From Bdellovibrio bacteriovorus W (GTDB lineage: Bacteria > Bdellovibrionota > Bdellovibrionia > Bdellovibrionales > Bdellovibrionaceae), in contig CP002190.1 of NCBI GenBank assembly GCA_000525675.1, forward strand, positions 1,116,001 to 1,180,000: a stretch of 64,000 bases of DNA, written 5' to 3'. The translations under genes and the position numbers were made by a program. Under the pieces are notes generated by a model. The model had not been told where the DNA came from. It searched no databases and worked only from the letters and a program-made list of their open reading frames with translations. This document shows, piece after piece, positions 7,879-17,274 of the stretch. Position 1 is the stretch's first letter. The number at the start of each line of letters is the position of its first letter.

Positions 7879-10480
7879 TGGGAGGCTGCCGCGATTTCAT
7901 TTCTTCTTTGCAGCTATTACGGCCATCATTTCAGCCCTGGTTATTTTCGGCTGGATTTTTCAGATTCGAGTTCTAGTCCAAACTCATGCTGAAACGGCAC
8001 CGATGGTCTTCAATACGGCCTTCGGTTTATTTATCTATTCAATCTCTTATATTTTAAAGCGACGAACGCACTATCTACTTCTTCGTGCAAGCTCCGTGAT
8101 TATCACTATCTTATCTTTGATGACGATTGCTGAGTATATTCTGGGAGTTCGTACAGGAGTTGATCAATTCTTTGTAGAGCCCTTCTTTGATTCGGGTATT
8201 AACCCCGTGGGCAGAATGTCTTTAAGTACGTGTGTTTCATTTTTAGTTTTAGCTGTCATGGGATTTACTAAAAAAAAGAACTTCACCAATCAGATGATTT
8301 TGGTTGTGTGTTCGGCTCTTTTAATTAGCTTCGCGTTAATCGCATTATTTGGCTACGTCCTTGGATTTAATTCTGACTATGGATGGGGAAGTTATTCGCG
8401 CATGGCCATGAGCACTTCGACGGCCTTGATCTTTATGACATGTGCATTTTTGTGGCAGGTAAAAACCGATACAAGTGCCAAGACTGCCAGTAAAGATGTT
8501 CTCTACCCATTCTATGCAGTCTTTGCGGGAATAGTTATTTCAATGGGTATCTGGCAAATGCTTGTCGCAAAAGACCAAGAGCGAAATCGTGGTGTTACTT
8601 TGCTTAAGGCAGAGAGTGCTAAGACAAATATTGATAGCAATCTGGTTCCCTTTCAAAAGGCCTTACAAAGAATGGCTGCGCGTTTTGCGCATGAGTCCTA
8701 TCCCAACAGAAGAGTATGGGAGCAGGATGCTGCTGGATATTTCGATGAGTTTGAATCGGTTTTTAGATTGGTTTGGTCCGATAATACAAATGTAGCAAAA
8801 TGGGTTTATCCCTATGACGAAGATTCAAAATGGATTATAGGAAGAAATCTCATTCTTCCTCACAGAGATATTAAAAAGAATACGGTTGAGATTTATCGAG
8901 AGTTTGAAGACTCAATGGCATTGACCTCGAAATTATCTGGTGGAGAGCCTGGGTTTGTTTTTCAGACGCCATCTTTTAAGAAGGATGAGTTCATAGGAGC
9001 CATTTCAGCAGTGGTCTTAGCTCAATCATTTTTTGAGTCAGTGATTGATCTTCCAGGTTACAGTGTTGAGATTTGGAAAGGTAATACACGCATTTACTCC
9101 AACAGCGATGTGACAAGCTTCTTTGCCCGAGAGTGGAGAGTGAGCGTGTCGTACGATCGCCTAGGAGTGAACTGGGAGATTGTAGTTATTCCCAACGTTC
9201 AAGAGATCCGGCAGAATACTTCGGCTTTGCCAGCATTTATTTTATTTTTCAGTATCAGTATCTCGATTTTGTTTGGCGTTTCGTTGCGATTCTATATTCG
9301 ATCCAGAGACTCTGAGAAAAAAGTAAAAGAGGCCCTAGAATGGAAAAGGGCAGGTATTGATAGTGCTTCCTTGTTGGTGGTCTCATCTGATTTAAATGGG
9401 CGAATTGTAGAAATCAATGCGGCAGCTCAGGCCACTTTGGAATACTCTCTTTTGGATTTACATCGTTTGCCAACGTCCCATCATTTTTTTGACTCTGAAG
9501 AGGTGAGGCAGTTTCACTCATTAGCTCTTTTAGAGAAGAACATCGCAATTCATAGTTCTGCAGATTTTTTAAAGGCGATCTTTGCTTTGAATCTAGATAA
9601 AGCTTCTGAGTGGACTTTGATTTCAAAATCAAATCGACGTCATAAAGTTGTTCTGACAATTAGTAAAATTCATGGGGCGCAAGGCGAAGTGACGGGTTAC
9701 TTAAGTATTATGGAGAACGTCACTCAGTTACGTGAAAAAGAAATGCTTCTTGCTGAACAGGAAGAGCAACTGCAGATTTCATCGCGCTTAGCTTCTTTAG
9801 GGGAGATGGCTGCTGGAATTGCTCATGAGATTAACAATCCTCTGACAGTGATCGCGGGGCATGCTTCGATTATTCGTAGAACCTTAAGCCAGAGGCCGCA
9901 AGGGGATGAAGATCTTATCAAAAAAGTGGACTCCATTGAGTCCATGGTGCAGAGAATTGCAAAGATCATCAAAGGATTAAAGTTCTATGCACGAGAGCCG
10001 GATGATGCTGAGCTTGAGTCCGTAAACTTTCAAGTCCTTATGGATGACACTCTATCTTTTTGCGAAGAGAGATTTAAAAAAGAAGGTGTGGAGTTAAAAT
10101 TAGATATTGAACCGAATCTGATTTTACGAGTTCAGCCTTATAAGATCACCCAAGTTTTACTGAATCTGTTGAACAATAGTTTGGATGCTGTTGTTGGCTC
10201 CCCACATGCTCTTGTCGAGGTGAGTGCGAGCAGTCAAGGGGAAGATGTTGAGATCCGCATTCGCGACTCTGGCGCGGGGATTCCTGCGCATATTCGCAAG
10301 AAAATCATGGAGCCATTCTTTACGACGAAAGAGGTTGGTAAGGGATTAGGATTGGGGCTCAGTATTTCTTCTGGGATCGTCAACGCCCATCAAGGAACTT
10401 TGACACTGGATGAAACCAGTAACGCAACTCAGTTTATTTTAAGACTGCCTAAAAATTCCAACCCCAGCCAGCTCGGATAG
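7856..10480 (+). CDS. Membrane sensor histidine kinase with CHASE-like and PAS domains
   Basis: An 874-residue hybrid of an N-terminal multi-helix membrane region (about residues 12-205, several hydrophobic segments with GRMSLSTCVSFL and YGWGSYSRMA), a long extracytoplasmic CHASE-like segment (about 225-455), a further helix near 460-485, a PAS domain (about 495-620) and a kinase core. The H-box AGIAHEINNPL is near residue 655, the N-box NLLNNSLDAV near 770, and RDSGAGIP and GKGLGLGLSIS follow. The start GTG 7856 (or GTG 7865) lies inside the end of spoT; the ATG at 7878 is out of frame. No response regulator is adjacent, so it looks orphan. Its 3' end overlaps the convergent gene by 32 bp. 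Confidence 0.85.
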   Translation: MSPVYYTNGRLPRFHFFFAAITAIISALVIFGWIFQIRVLVQTHAETAPMVFNTAFGLFIYSISYILKRRTHYLLLRASSVIITILSLMTIAEYILGVRTGVDQFFVEPFFDSGINPVGRMSLSTCVSFLVLAVMGFTKKKNFTNQMILVVCSALLISFALIALFGYVLGFNSDYGWGSYSRMAMSTSTALIFMTCAFLWQVKTDTSAKTASKDVLYPFYAVFAGIVISMGIWQMLVAKDQERNRGVTLLKAESAKTNIDSNLVPFQKALQRMAARFAHESYPNRRVWEQDAAGYFDEFESVFRLVWSDNTNVAKWVYPYDEDSKWIIGRNLILPHRDIKKNTVEIYREFEDSMALTSKLSGGEPGFVFQTPSFKKDEFIGAISAVVLAQSFFESVIDLPGYSVEIWKGNTRIYSNSDVTSFFAREWRVSVSYDRLGVNWEIVVIPNVQEIRQNTSALPAFILFFSISISILFGVSLRFYIRSRDSEKKVKEALEWKRAGIDSASLLVVSSDLNGRIVEINAAAQATLEYSLLDLHRLPTSHHFFDSEEVRQFHSLALLEKNIAIHSSADFLKAIFALNLDKASEWTLISKSNRRHKVVLTISKIHGAQGEVTGYLSIMENVTQLREKEMLLAEQEEQLQISSRLASLGEMAAGIAHEINNPLTVIAGHASIIRRTLSQRPQGDEDLIKKVDSIESMVQRIAKIIKGLKFYAREPDDAELESVNFQVLMDDTLSFCEERFKKEGVELKLDIEPNLILRVQPYKITQVLLNLLNNSLDAVVGSPHALVEVSASSQGEDVEIRIRDSGAGIPAHIRKKIMEPFFTTKEVGKGLGLGLSISSGIVNAHQGTLTLDETSNATQFILRLPKNSNPSQLG

Positions 10481-11363
10481 AAATGGAGCCGGCTTTCACG
10501 GTGCTTGAAGGTGGGTACATCGTGTATTCCAAACTGATAGGGATGTATTCGCGACGAGAGCGCTGAATATCAAGGCCACCGGCAAGGCTCATCACTTGAG
10601 ATGAAGAGACATTCTTAAGAGCGTTGCTGGATTTTGAAACGGCAAGTAAATATCCTAAGCCTGCTCCCACCCAAGGTCGCATCTTTGTTTTCATCGGATA
10701 CCATTTAAGATGTCCATAGGTAGCCAGATACAGAATCTCGGCATTACAGTCATTACTTTTTTGGCAGGCAGGTTCGTTGGATGTTCCCTTTACAGAGAAT
10801 TGATCTAAGCCCACATATCCGCGAGCAATAATATCTGAGCTGACGATGTAATCATAGAAGCCGCCGACAGCAAGGCCATTGCCCTTCATGTCGACATTGC
10901 TTTGTACAAGGCCGATAGGATCATTATAAGAGACATTTGCAGACATAGAGTTAGACGACAGACCGCCTAAAATTCCATAGGAAGATTTAAGTACACGTAG
11001 ATAGCCGCCATTGCTACCAGAAGAAGTTGGAGCTGTTGGAGTCGTTCCTTTTTGAATCATCTCTGGCGTGACATCAGCGCTGATAGAGGACCTAGCTTTA
11101 GCTTGCAGAGTTTGCCCTTTACTTGCACGGCCCTTGATGATGAGGCCGAGTGCTTTGTTGGGCTTTACTTGTGAGATGCGTAGAATGCCGGAGCGTTTTT
11201 TAGTTTCAGCATCAATTATAAAAAACTCGTCGCCAACTTCAACAATTGCTCCTTCAAGGTTTATTAGAGCCTTACTGTCCTTCACGGCATGGATGGTGGT
11301 TGCATTTACCCATGGCGAGTAGAAAAAAAAGAATGTGAAAGCACTAAGAAAAATTTTTTTCAC
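10449..11363 (-). CDS. Exported outer-membrane beta-barrel-like protein
   Basis: A 304-residue protein with a Sec signal peptide (KKIFLSAFTFFFFYSPWVNA), a small beta-rich N-terminal domain (about 25-95, GDEFFIIDAETKKRSGILRI) and a C-terminal part with barrel-like strands (GLAVGGFYDYIV..., RPWVGAGLGYLLAV...) ending SIRAGWGWNF. It starts at GTG 11363, overlapping the stop of the upstream lipoprotein gene (GTGA), so the two are probably co-translated. Its 3' end overlaps the histidine kinase gene on the other strand. No named family recognised. Confidence 0.7.
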   Translation of the reverse strand: MKKIFLSAFTFFFFYSPWVNATTIHAVKDSKALINLEGAIVEVGDEFFIIDAETKKRSGILRISQVKPNKALGLIIKGRASKGQTLQAKARSSISADVTPEMIQKGTTPTAPTSSGSNGGYLRVLKSSYGILGGLSSNSMSANVSYNDPIGLVQSNVDMKGNGLAVGGFYDYIVSSDIIARGYVGLDQFSVKGTSNEPACQKSNDCNAEILYLATYGHLKWYPMKTKMRPWVGAGLGYLLAVSKSSNALKNVSSSQVMSLAGGLDIQRSRREYIPISLEYTMYPPSSTVKAGSISIRAGWGWNF

Positions 11364-11734
11364 GGAGCTGTACTTTCTTCGGATGTTGTAGTCTCTAGCA
11401 TATCTATAAAATCAGACGAGTTTTTTAAAAAAGACTCCTGATTCTCAAAGGCCCAATGGCAACTTTTTGTGTCTTCAGAGAGAGAGACTACATGGAGATA
11501 GGAGACTTCTTTTCTACTCCAGATAAGGTAAGGCGAAAGAGTCATCTCGTCGTAACCCGAGTTTAAAAGTGTATTTTGTAAAGCAGAATAAGATTCAATT
11601 TTTTGACAACTCATTAAATAAAATGAAGCTTTTGAAAAGTCGAGAGACTCAAATTCTTTACGCCCATCGGAGCGATAGACACTGCACGCAGAGTTCATAA
11701 GCAGAATCGAAAGAATTAAAGTCCATGGTTTCAT
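11360..11734 (-). CDS. Small putative lipoprotein
   Basis: The longest frame opens at 11785, but the ATG at 11734 gives a lipoprotein-like signal, MKPWTLILSILLMNSAC, with Cys about residue 17. The -3 residue of the lipobox is Asn, not the usual Leu, so lipidation is uncertain. The mature part (about 107 residues) has two Cys and no recognised domain. It precedes and overlaps the barrel gene by four bases, which suggests they act together at the outer membrane. Confidence 0.6.
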   Translation of the reverse strand: MKPWTLILSILLMNSACSVYRSDGRKEFESLDFSKASFYLMSCQKIESYSALQNTLLNSGYDEMTLSPYLIWSRKEVSYLHVVSLSEDTKSCHWAFENQESFLKNSSDFIDMLETTTSEESTAP

Positions 11735-11850
11735 CTCTATAAATTGTAAAAGACGTGGGGCTAAATAAGAAGGTTTGATTCTCAATACCGAGCCCTTCGG
11801 CGAGATGAGTAGTGTAGTTCGTAAGAGGTGATGATGAGGGGGGAAGAGAT

Positions 11851-11886
11851 AAAAAAAGGCTCATCTGCAATTTGCTGATGAGCCTT
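11851..11886 (-). terminator. Rho-independent terminator after ssb
   Basis: Read on the minus strand, AGGCTCATC and GATGAGCCT form a 9-bp stem followed by seven T. It lies about 40 bp after the ssb stop and separates ssb from the lipoprotein-barrel pair. Confidence 0.8.
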
Positions 11887-11924
11887 TGTGTACCTCATTT
11901 AAGAGATAAGTCTAAAACTAAAGT

Positions 11925-12356
11925 TTAGAAAGGGATTTCGTCGTTAGAGTCAAAGCTTGGCTCTGGTCCGAAATCTTGGAAGTTGAAATCATCACTTCCA
12001 CCTGAAGATCTGCTTGTAGTGCTTTCCGCGCCAGCAGAACCTAGGAATTGAACAGTGCTTGCTACGATTTCAGTCGTATAGCGCTTTTGACCTTGTTGAT
12101 CTTCCCATTGTCTTGTTTGAAGTTTACCTTCTACATAGACTTGGCGACCTTTAGAAAGATGTTTACCGCAGATTTCAGCTAACTTGCCCCATACAGTGAT
12201 ACGGTGCCACTCAGTACGCTCTTGTCTTTGGCCGTCTTTTACCCAAGATTCGCTAGTTGCAACGTTAAGACGAGCAACAGTGCTGCCGCTCCCGATAGCT
12301 TTAACTTCAGGATCTGCACCTAGGCGACCTACAAGAATGACCTTATTTACTGACAT
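11925..12356 (-). CDS. ssb: Single-stranded DNA-binding protein
   Basis: SSB coats single-stranded DNA during replication and repair. The OB-fold occupies roughly residues 1-105 ([54 protein letters not shown]). A short Gly/Ser linker leads to the acidic tail ending DEIPF, which recruits partner proteins. Length 143. GGAGGG just before the ATG is a strong ribosome binding site. It is monocistronic between two terminators. Confidence 0.96.
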   Translation of the reverse strand: MSVNKVILVGRLGADPEVKAIGSGSTVARLNVATSESWVKDGQRQERTEWHRITVWGKLAEICGKHLSKGRQVYVEGKLQTRQWEDQQGQKRYTTEIVASTVQFLGSAGAESTTSRSSGGSDDFNFQDFGPEPSFDSNDEIPF

Positions 12357-12415
12357 ATTCCCTCCAATTCACAACCCGTTCTGGTTCTTAAAGCGTTTGA
12401 AGTCAATGAAAGACT

Positions 12416-12476
12416 AAAAACTTTATTTATTTGCCCACCAGCTCTGCAAAGCAGGGGCTGGGAGGCAAATAAAGTT
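12416..12476 (-). terminator. Terminator of the type II secretion operon
   Basis: On the minus strand AACTTTATTTGCC pairs with GGCAAATAAATAAAGTT (one small bulge), enclosing an inner CCAGC...GCTGG hairpin, and the stem runs into TTTTT. It lies 38 bp after the gspN stop and is the first strong terminator in the gsp unit. Confidence 0.8.
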
Positions 12477-12513
12477 AATTAAACGAGGGTTGGGAAAGGG
12501 GGCAAATTACGGA

Positions 12514-13479
12514 TTAACGCGCGTTGCCAATATTTGGGGGCATCATCGGATTTGTAGCAGAAACGCGGAACTTATATTGAGCGCCTTCGCTCGTATTTGT
12601 TTTATAGCCATCGATAAAGCTGAGGAATAATGCAGCACGGTCTTGCAGGCTTTTTTTGGTTCTTAAGTCGATATCGAAGTTATAGGCACCAGCTTGGGGG
12701 ATGATCTGTCCACCTCTATTAGAAAGATTCAGGGCAATGTTTCCCTTAATTGTTCCATAGAGTTCATCACCTGGTTTTCCAAGAGTACCATTTTCGATAA
12801 CAAAGCGGCCTGCCGCCAATCTACCACGTAGCTCTACAGAAGTGAGTTTTAGGTCGGGAAGAGTGAGAGGGCCCATCATTGTTTCTACGTTCGAAGGAGG
12901 CAATTCGAATTGTTGAATCGTTAGATCGAGTTCAATGTCGGGTTGCTCTTGAAAAGTTAGATCTACAATCGCAGTGCTTGTAAGGTTCACTTGACCCTTT
13001 AAAAGCACTGGAAGGTTTGCGATTTCGCGAATGTCATTTAAAGAGACTCTCTTTGCGGTGACTTCTAGCTTTTGTCGTTCAATCCCATTTTCTGTCTTGC
13101 TGGCTTTGCTGACTCGGATATCAATGTCGCCTTTGAGAATTCCTTTAGCAGAAACGCTACCAAAAGGCTGCTGTTGGATAAGGCCAGAGATGGAGGGTTT
13201 TATATTCAATTCTTTGGCTGAGATGCCCGGGAAGCGAATAGATTCGATATAGACGTTTTCCATATCCACGCCAGGCGCCGGAACTAAGCTGACATTCAAA
13301 TTATCAAATTGAAGGTAAACCGTATTGCGCGAAAGTTTAGAAACTTGCGAGGAAATTAGATCGGTTAAGTCATCGAAGGGAAATATCATAAAGGCAAAGA
13401 CCAAGGCGGAGACCACCATTAAGAAGATCTTACCTTTGCTTTCGCGAATCAATTTTAAGAGGGAGCGTAACTTATCCAT
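12514..13479 (-). CDS. gspN: Type II secretion system protein GspN
   Basis: A 321-residue bitopic protein with a membrane helix at about 18-35 (KIFLMVVSALVFAFMIFPF) and a periplasmic beta-rich domain (VYLQFDNLNVSLVPAPGVDMENVYIES, LTLPDLKLTSVELRGRLAAG) characteristic of GspN, an accessory inner-membrane component related in fold to AsmA-like repeats. It is the last gene of the gsp operon; its start overlaps the gspM stop by one base. GspN is not present in all T2SS, but is usual in operons of this delta-proteobacterial type. Confidence 0.85.
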   Translation of the reverse strand: MDKLRSLLKLIRESKGKIFLMVVSALVFAFMIFPFDDLTDLISSQVSKLSRNTVYLQFDNLNVSLVPAPGVDMENVYIESIRFPGISAKELNIKPSISGLIQQQPFGSVSAKGILKGDIDIRVSKASKTENGIERQKLEVTAKRVSLNDIREIANLPVLLKGQVNLTSTAIVDLTFQEQPDIELDLTIQQFELPPSNVETMMGPLTLPDLKLTSVELRGRLAAGRFVIENGTLGKPGDELYGTIKGNIALNLSNRGGQIIPQAGAYNFDIDLRTKKSLQDRAALFLSFIDGYKTNTSEGAQYKFRVSATNPMMPPNIGNAR

Positions 13480-14150
13480 TAGTTTCCTCCACGGCGGCGA
13501 CCGCGAGAGTTAGCAGGTTCTTCCGCTGGAGCCTCTGGGGGAGCGGGAACAGCTAAAGAGATAAGTTTGTAGACCACATCAAAGTATCTGCCATCTTCAC
13601 GATTGGCAGTGATAGCCATATCTTTAAGTTTCACACTTGGATTGATGCTTTGAAGTTGGTAGCCAAAGTCGACAATCTGGCGCAAGTTCAGTTTTGCCAA
13701 TGAAACTTGAACTCCAGACTCTGTCAGGGTACGCGGGATCAATGTCGAAGGAACTTCAGTGATTTGAGTTCCCTTCATTTGCTCTGGTAAAAAGCCCGCA
13801 TCGCGCATGAAAGATTCAACTGAAGATTGAATAGATCCCGCCGGAGGGGCTTGAGGAATCTGCGGAACGTCTGATGACTCGCGACTGACTTTAAGAAGAT
13901 CGCGAATTGTTGAACGCTTTCCTTCAAATTCCGCGATGTAGTCTTGCGATTGCATATAACCAGAATACGGAATGGATAGAATCAAAAGCGAAACTAGAGC
14001 AGAGGCGCCAATAATGGACAACTTCTGCATAGAAGGCGACATGTTTTCGTAACGATCACGGAGTTGATTAAACGTAGAGCTTTCTTGAAGACGTTCCCAA
14101 GTAGCTTGTGCGTCGGTGACAATACGATCTTTTAAATCTTCTAAATTCAT
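13479..14150 (-). CDS. gspM: Type II secretion system protein GspM
   Basis: A 223-residue bitopic protein with a cytoplasmic N-terminus, one membrane helix at about 44-63 (LSIIGASALVSLLILSIPYSG), a short coiled segment and a periplasmic ferredoxin-like domain (VQVSLAKLNLRQIVDFGYQLQ, VKLKDMAITANREDG). This is the GspM plan; GspM pairs with GspL to form the inner-membrane platform. A C-terminal tail is rich in Pro, Ala and Arg. It overlaps gspL by four bases and gspN by one. Confidence 0.8.
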   Translation of the reverse strand: MNLEDLKDRIVTDAQATWERLQESSTFNQLRDRYENMSPSMQKLSIIGASALVSLLILSIPYSGYMQSQDYIAEFEGKRSTIRDLLKVSRESSDVPQIPQAPPAGSIQSSVESFMRDAGFLPEQMKGTQITEVPSTLIPRTLTESGVQVSLAKLNLRQIVDFGYQLQSINPSVKLKDMAITANREDGRYFDVVYKLISLAVPAPPEAPAEEPANSRGRRRGGN

Positions 14151-15817
14151 CTTGTTACCTTCTGAACACCACGGTCGACATTGAATTTAAAGGAAAAACT
14201 TGTTTTCCCAGGAGAGGGTTGAATCGTTGCGTTTTGAGAGTTGACCTTACCATCGCTAGAAACATTGGTTAAAGCTTGTTGCAGCAAGCGCATCTCGTTA
14301 GGAGAGTTCACATAACCTTGAAGAACAACAAGTTCATCGCGAACATCCAGAGCGCGTACTTCCATTTGAATGGCGTTTCGAGCAGGGATGGACTCACTCA
14401 CTCTTTTCATGACATCAAGGGCAGAGTTCATATTTGCTACACTTGAAAGAGTCTTAAGATCTGCCGCTCTTTTTTTATTGTCGCGGATGTATTTTTTAAT
14501 ACCAGATTCCGACGCTGCACGACCTTTGAGATTTGCAACGACCTTGGCCTGATCTTTAAGCGCCTCTTGAGTGCGATCAGAAAGATTCAGAGTGAAAGTT
14601 TGTCTTAGCGACGTGTAGACAAAGAGTACCACTAAAAAAGCCGACGCAACCTTGACAGTGTTGCCCCACTTATTCCAAAAAAGTTTTAGAGCATGGTTCT
14701 CTTTCGCAAAATCGCCTCTTAAGAAATTCAGAGCCGGATTGCGTGGTTTTTTAAAACCTTCAATCGCAAGTCCTAAGGCAATGCCACACTTAGCTCCGAC
14801 TTGAGGAGAGCGATCAAAAAGAACGTTCGGCACAAGCTCAATGGAAGAGCCTTTATTAACAGGAGCTTCTAAAACTTGAGTTAAGAAAGCTCCCATGTTT
14901 TTGATTTGTGAAGCTCCGCCGACTAAGGCGATGTCAGTGATTTGGCCATTGAATTCGCTTTTTAGTTCCAACATAGAAAGTTGGATATCGCGAGCGAGTT
15001 CGCGAACGCTTTTTGCGATCGTATCAGAGAAAGTAATTTGATCGAAAGTAGCGCCTTGCTTATTCGTTAGAATGAAACCTTTTGTTTCAAGTTCTTTAAC
15101 AGCATCTAAGAAGGGGATTTCGTATTTCTGTGCAATAGCTTCTGAAATATTTTTTCCACCCCATAAAATAGAACGAACAGCGACTAGAGAGCCGCCCTCA
15201 AAGGCACATACTAAAGTGCGCGTGTGGCCGATGTTTAAAACCAAGTGTAGGTGACGAACGGGCTTTTGCTCATCGCCGTCTAAGGATAGGGCTGGAGCTA
15301 AGAGGGCCGCCGGAGGCTCATCCCAACGCTCAATGGTATTAGCGAATGCAATACCCTCTGAAGAAAGAACAAAGGGATCAATGCTTGCATCTTTAGCGCG
15401 TTCTAAAGCGGCTTTCACATGGTGTTTGGGGGCCGCACAGGCAAGAACTTCAGCACCCGTACCAATTGTGCGAATGATCTTCGCATCGAAAATAGCATTT
15501 TCAGCAGAGAAGGGGATATCTTCTTCAAGTTCAAAAGGTAAGCTCTTAGAAATTTTAATTCGGTCATTGAACGGGAAGAATTTATTGCGGATTGCCACTC
15601 TATCTTGACGAAGTCCAAGAACAAATCTTGTTTGGCTCGCATCAAACTGAGTTACAAAATCTCTTAAGTATTCAATGATTTCTAAATCTTGATCCGCGCC
15701 CGGCGCAATGTTTAGAGGGTGCTCCGTATAACGAGTAACCTGAAATCCTTTTGAAGAACTTAAGACTTCAACTATTTTTATGCTGCTAGAACCGATGTCT
15801 ATTCCAACTGACTTCAC
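14147..15817 (-). CDS. gspL: Type II secretion system protein GspL (PilM/PilN-like)
   Basis: A 556-residue protein combining an actin-like cytoplasmic domain similar to PilM (GIDIGSSSIKIVEV at the start; LVGGASQIKNMGAFL near residue 300) with one membrane helix near 370-392 (VKVASAFLVVLFVYTSL), a coiled coil and a PilN-like periplasmic domain. GspL ties the GspE ATPase to the inner-membrane platform. A 170-bp gap separates its start from gspK. The PilM-like form is typical of delta-proteobacterial systems. Confidence 0.85.
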   Translation of the reverse strand: MKSVGIDIGSSSIKIVEVLSSSKGFQVTRYTEHPLNIAPGADQDLEIIEYLRDFVTQFDASQTRFVLGLRQDRVAIRNKFFPFNDRIKISKSLPFELEEDIPFSAENAIFDAKIIRTIGTGAEVLACAAPKHHVKAALERAKDASIDPFVLSSEGIAFANTIERWDEPPAALLAPALSLDGDEQKPVRHLHLVLNIGHTRTLVCAFEGGSLVAVRSILWGGKNISEAIAQKYEIPFLDAVKELETKGFILTNKQGATFDQITFSDTIAKSVRELARDIQLSMLELKSEFNGQITDIALVGGASQIKNMGAFLTQVLEAPVNKGSSIELVPNVLFDRSPQVGAKCGIALGLAIEGFKKPRNPALNFLRGDFAKENHALKLFWNKWGNTVKVASAFLVVLFVYTSLRQTFTLNLSDRTQEALKDQAKVVANLKGRAASESGIKKYIRDNKKRAADLKTLSSVANMNSALDVMKRVSESIPARNAIQMEVRALDVRDELVVLQGYVNSPNEMRLLQQALTNVSSDGKVNSQNATIQPSPGKTSFSFKFNVDRGVQKVTR

Positions 15818-15965
15818 TCTAGGGGCTCCTCCATGAACACGCTCTAAGTCTAAAGTTTAAGCGAGGTTGGAGGGTGTGTATAGTGCAAAGATCATACTTT
15901 AGTGAGTGGTCGAGGCAGTGAAGCTAGACTAAGGACTGAGGGCTTTTTAGAGGGATTAAAAAGAT

Positions 15966-15987
15966 AAATGAGACTCAGAAGTCTCAA
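15966..15987 (-). terminator. Possible weak terminator between gspK and gspL
   Basis: Directly after the gspK stop, TGAGACT and AGTCTCA form a 7-bp stem with a 4-nt loop; on the minus strand it is followed by a T-rich but interrupted stretch (TTTATCTTTTT). It could reduce read-through into gspLMN. The remaining 130 bp of the gap show no gene. Confidence 0.4.
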
Positions 15988-17274
15988 TTATCTTTCGTTC
16001 CAATAGACGATACGAGGTGGGCCCTTGGGAACTTGTGCGGTTTGGTTGTTATTACTGTTGTTACTATTATTGTTATTGTTGTTGTTATTACCACCGCCGC
16101 CGCCATCACCACTTTCGTCATTGGACTTTTCTTTGTCGACGAGGGATTTAACCTTGGTGGCCGTTTTGTCGAGATCTAAAACAATCGCTGTGATTTCACG
16201 AACGGCCCCAGCAAACTCTCCGGTGCTTTGAATGCGAAAGCTTACGATGCTTTCACAAGTCAGGGGAATCTGGCTCGGATCACCCATAAGTCTCGCCCCG
16301 CGGGTTTGGGCAAAATTCCAGAAATCTGAGCTACCGCCATTTTGATCGCACTTAAAGGGACCGCCTTCGTTTTCTGATTCACGCCGTTTGATAATCTCGG
16401 CAACGATTTCATCTGTCAGGCCCGCATCTAGGGATTTTAGAACTTCCTTGGAAGCTAAATTAGGATTGATTCCTTTCATTCCATAGATCGTCACTCGTGG
16501 AGCCAGAAGATCAAAGAAGTCATCGTTCATTCCCGGAACCATGTGCAGTTCTGCAATGGATCTAAAAGCGCGGTTAGGAGGGTAGTAGTCGGTTCCAGAA
16601 AGCTGATTGAGTTCAGAAAAACGCGAGCGCTTATCACCACCATTGAGGGATTGTGCTTTGCTACTCATCCAATCGCCGATGTTATTAATGAGCTCCTCAA
16701 AACGAAAGTTTCCATATTCTCGAGCAAAATTTTGATCTTCTAGCTTCTTTTGTTCGAAAATATTGAGCAACTGCTGCTTGGTCGCTTCTTGCAGTGATTT
16801 TGCTGGGGAATTTAAGTCATTGATATCAATTTTCGAACCTTCATCGTCGATAGTAACAATGTAACTTGCATCCATAGTGGATTCGCTGAAGGTCTTTTTA
16901 AAGTTATCTTTATCAATCGCACTGAGTTCATCGGGGATTGGCATGGGCCAAGCAAACGGGAACTTCCAGAGTTGATCTAAGAGGGGACTGTTGCCTAATT
17001 GTGCCCCCAATTTGGCTTGGGCCTCTTGGTACATTTTGACTCTTAAAAGACTGAGCTGCATTCCTGACTTCGCTGCATAGTAAGCTTTGACACGATTCAG
17101 ACTTTGCGAGTTTACCAGATACTCAACGTTAGATTCATAAGAGATTTCTGTCGCAAAATACATGATCATCATCAGTGCTGCCACAGCGATCATGATGGAA
17201 ACACCTCGTTGATTCTTTAAGGGGCGAGTTAGACCCCAATTAAAGATTTTGCGACGATTGCCTTTGTTGGCCAC
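15988..17274 (-). CDS. gspK: Type II secretion minor pseudopilin GspK
   Basis: GspK caps the pseudopilus tip with GspI and GspJ. The prepilin signal is atypical as usual for GspK (QRG then VSIMIAVAALMMIMYFATEIS), followed by the large alpha-helical insertion (NIGDWMSSKAQSLNGGD, PNRAFRSIAELHMVPGM, GINPNLASKEVLKSLD). The C-terminal tail holds five Gly and a run of Asn (NNNNNNNNSNNSNNN) that adds a low-complexity linker. The start is GTG 17274 with GGAGG six bases upstream; it overlaps gspJ by 35 bp. Confidence 0.88.
   Translation of the reverse strand: MANKGNRRKIFNWGLTRPLKNQRGVSIMIAVAALMMIMYFATEISYESNVEYLVNSQSLNRVKAYYAAKSGMQLSLLRVKMYQEAQAKLGAQLGNSPLLDQLWKFPFAWPMPIPDELSAIDKDNFKKTFSESTMDASYIVTIDDEGSKIDINDLNSPAKSLQEATKQQLLNIFEQKKLEDQNFAREYGNFRFEELINNIGDWMSSKAQSLNGGDKRSRFSELNQLSGTDYYPPNRAFRSIAELHMVPGMNDDFFDLLAPRVTIYGMKGINPNLASKEVLKSLDAGLTDEIVAEIIKRRESENEGGPFKCDQNGGSSDFWNFAQTRGARLMGDPSQIPLTCESIVSFRIQSTGEFAGAVREITAIVLDLDKTATKVKSLVDKEKSNDESGDGGGGGNNNNNNNNSNNSNNNQTAQVPKGPPRIVYWNER
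16043..16103. repeat. Trinucleotide (AAT/AAC and GGT) repeat inside gspK
   Basis: A triplet-repeat tract in the 3' part of gspK encodes GGGGG followed by about 14 Asn with two Ser. The mix of AAT and AAC codons keeps it from being a perfect repeat. All changes by three bases keep frame, so the linker length could vary between strains. Confidence 0.7.

Noticed and set aside
7878-7880. ATG directly after spoT as start of the kinase
   Set aside because: It is out of frame with the kinase.
16025-16231. Plus-strand frame encoding a run of Leu and Pro
   Set aside because: It is the complement of the Asn/Gly triplet tract in gspK; no ribosome binding site and no protein-like sequence.
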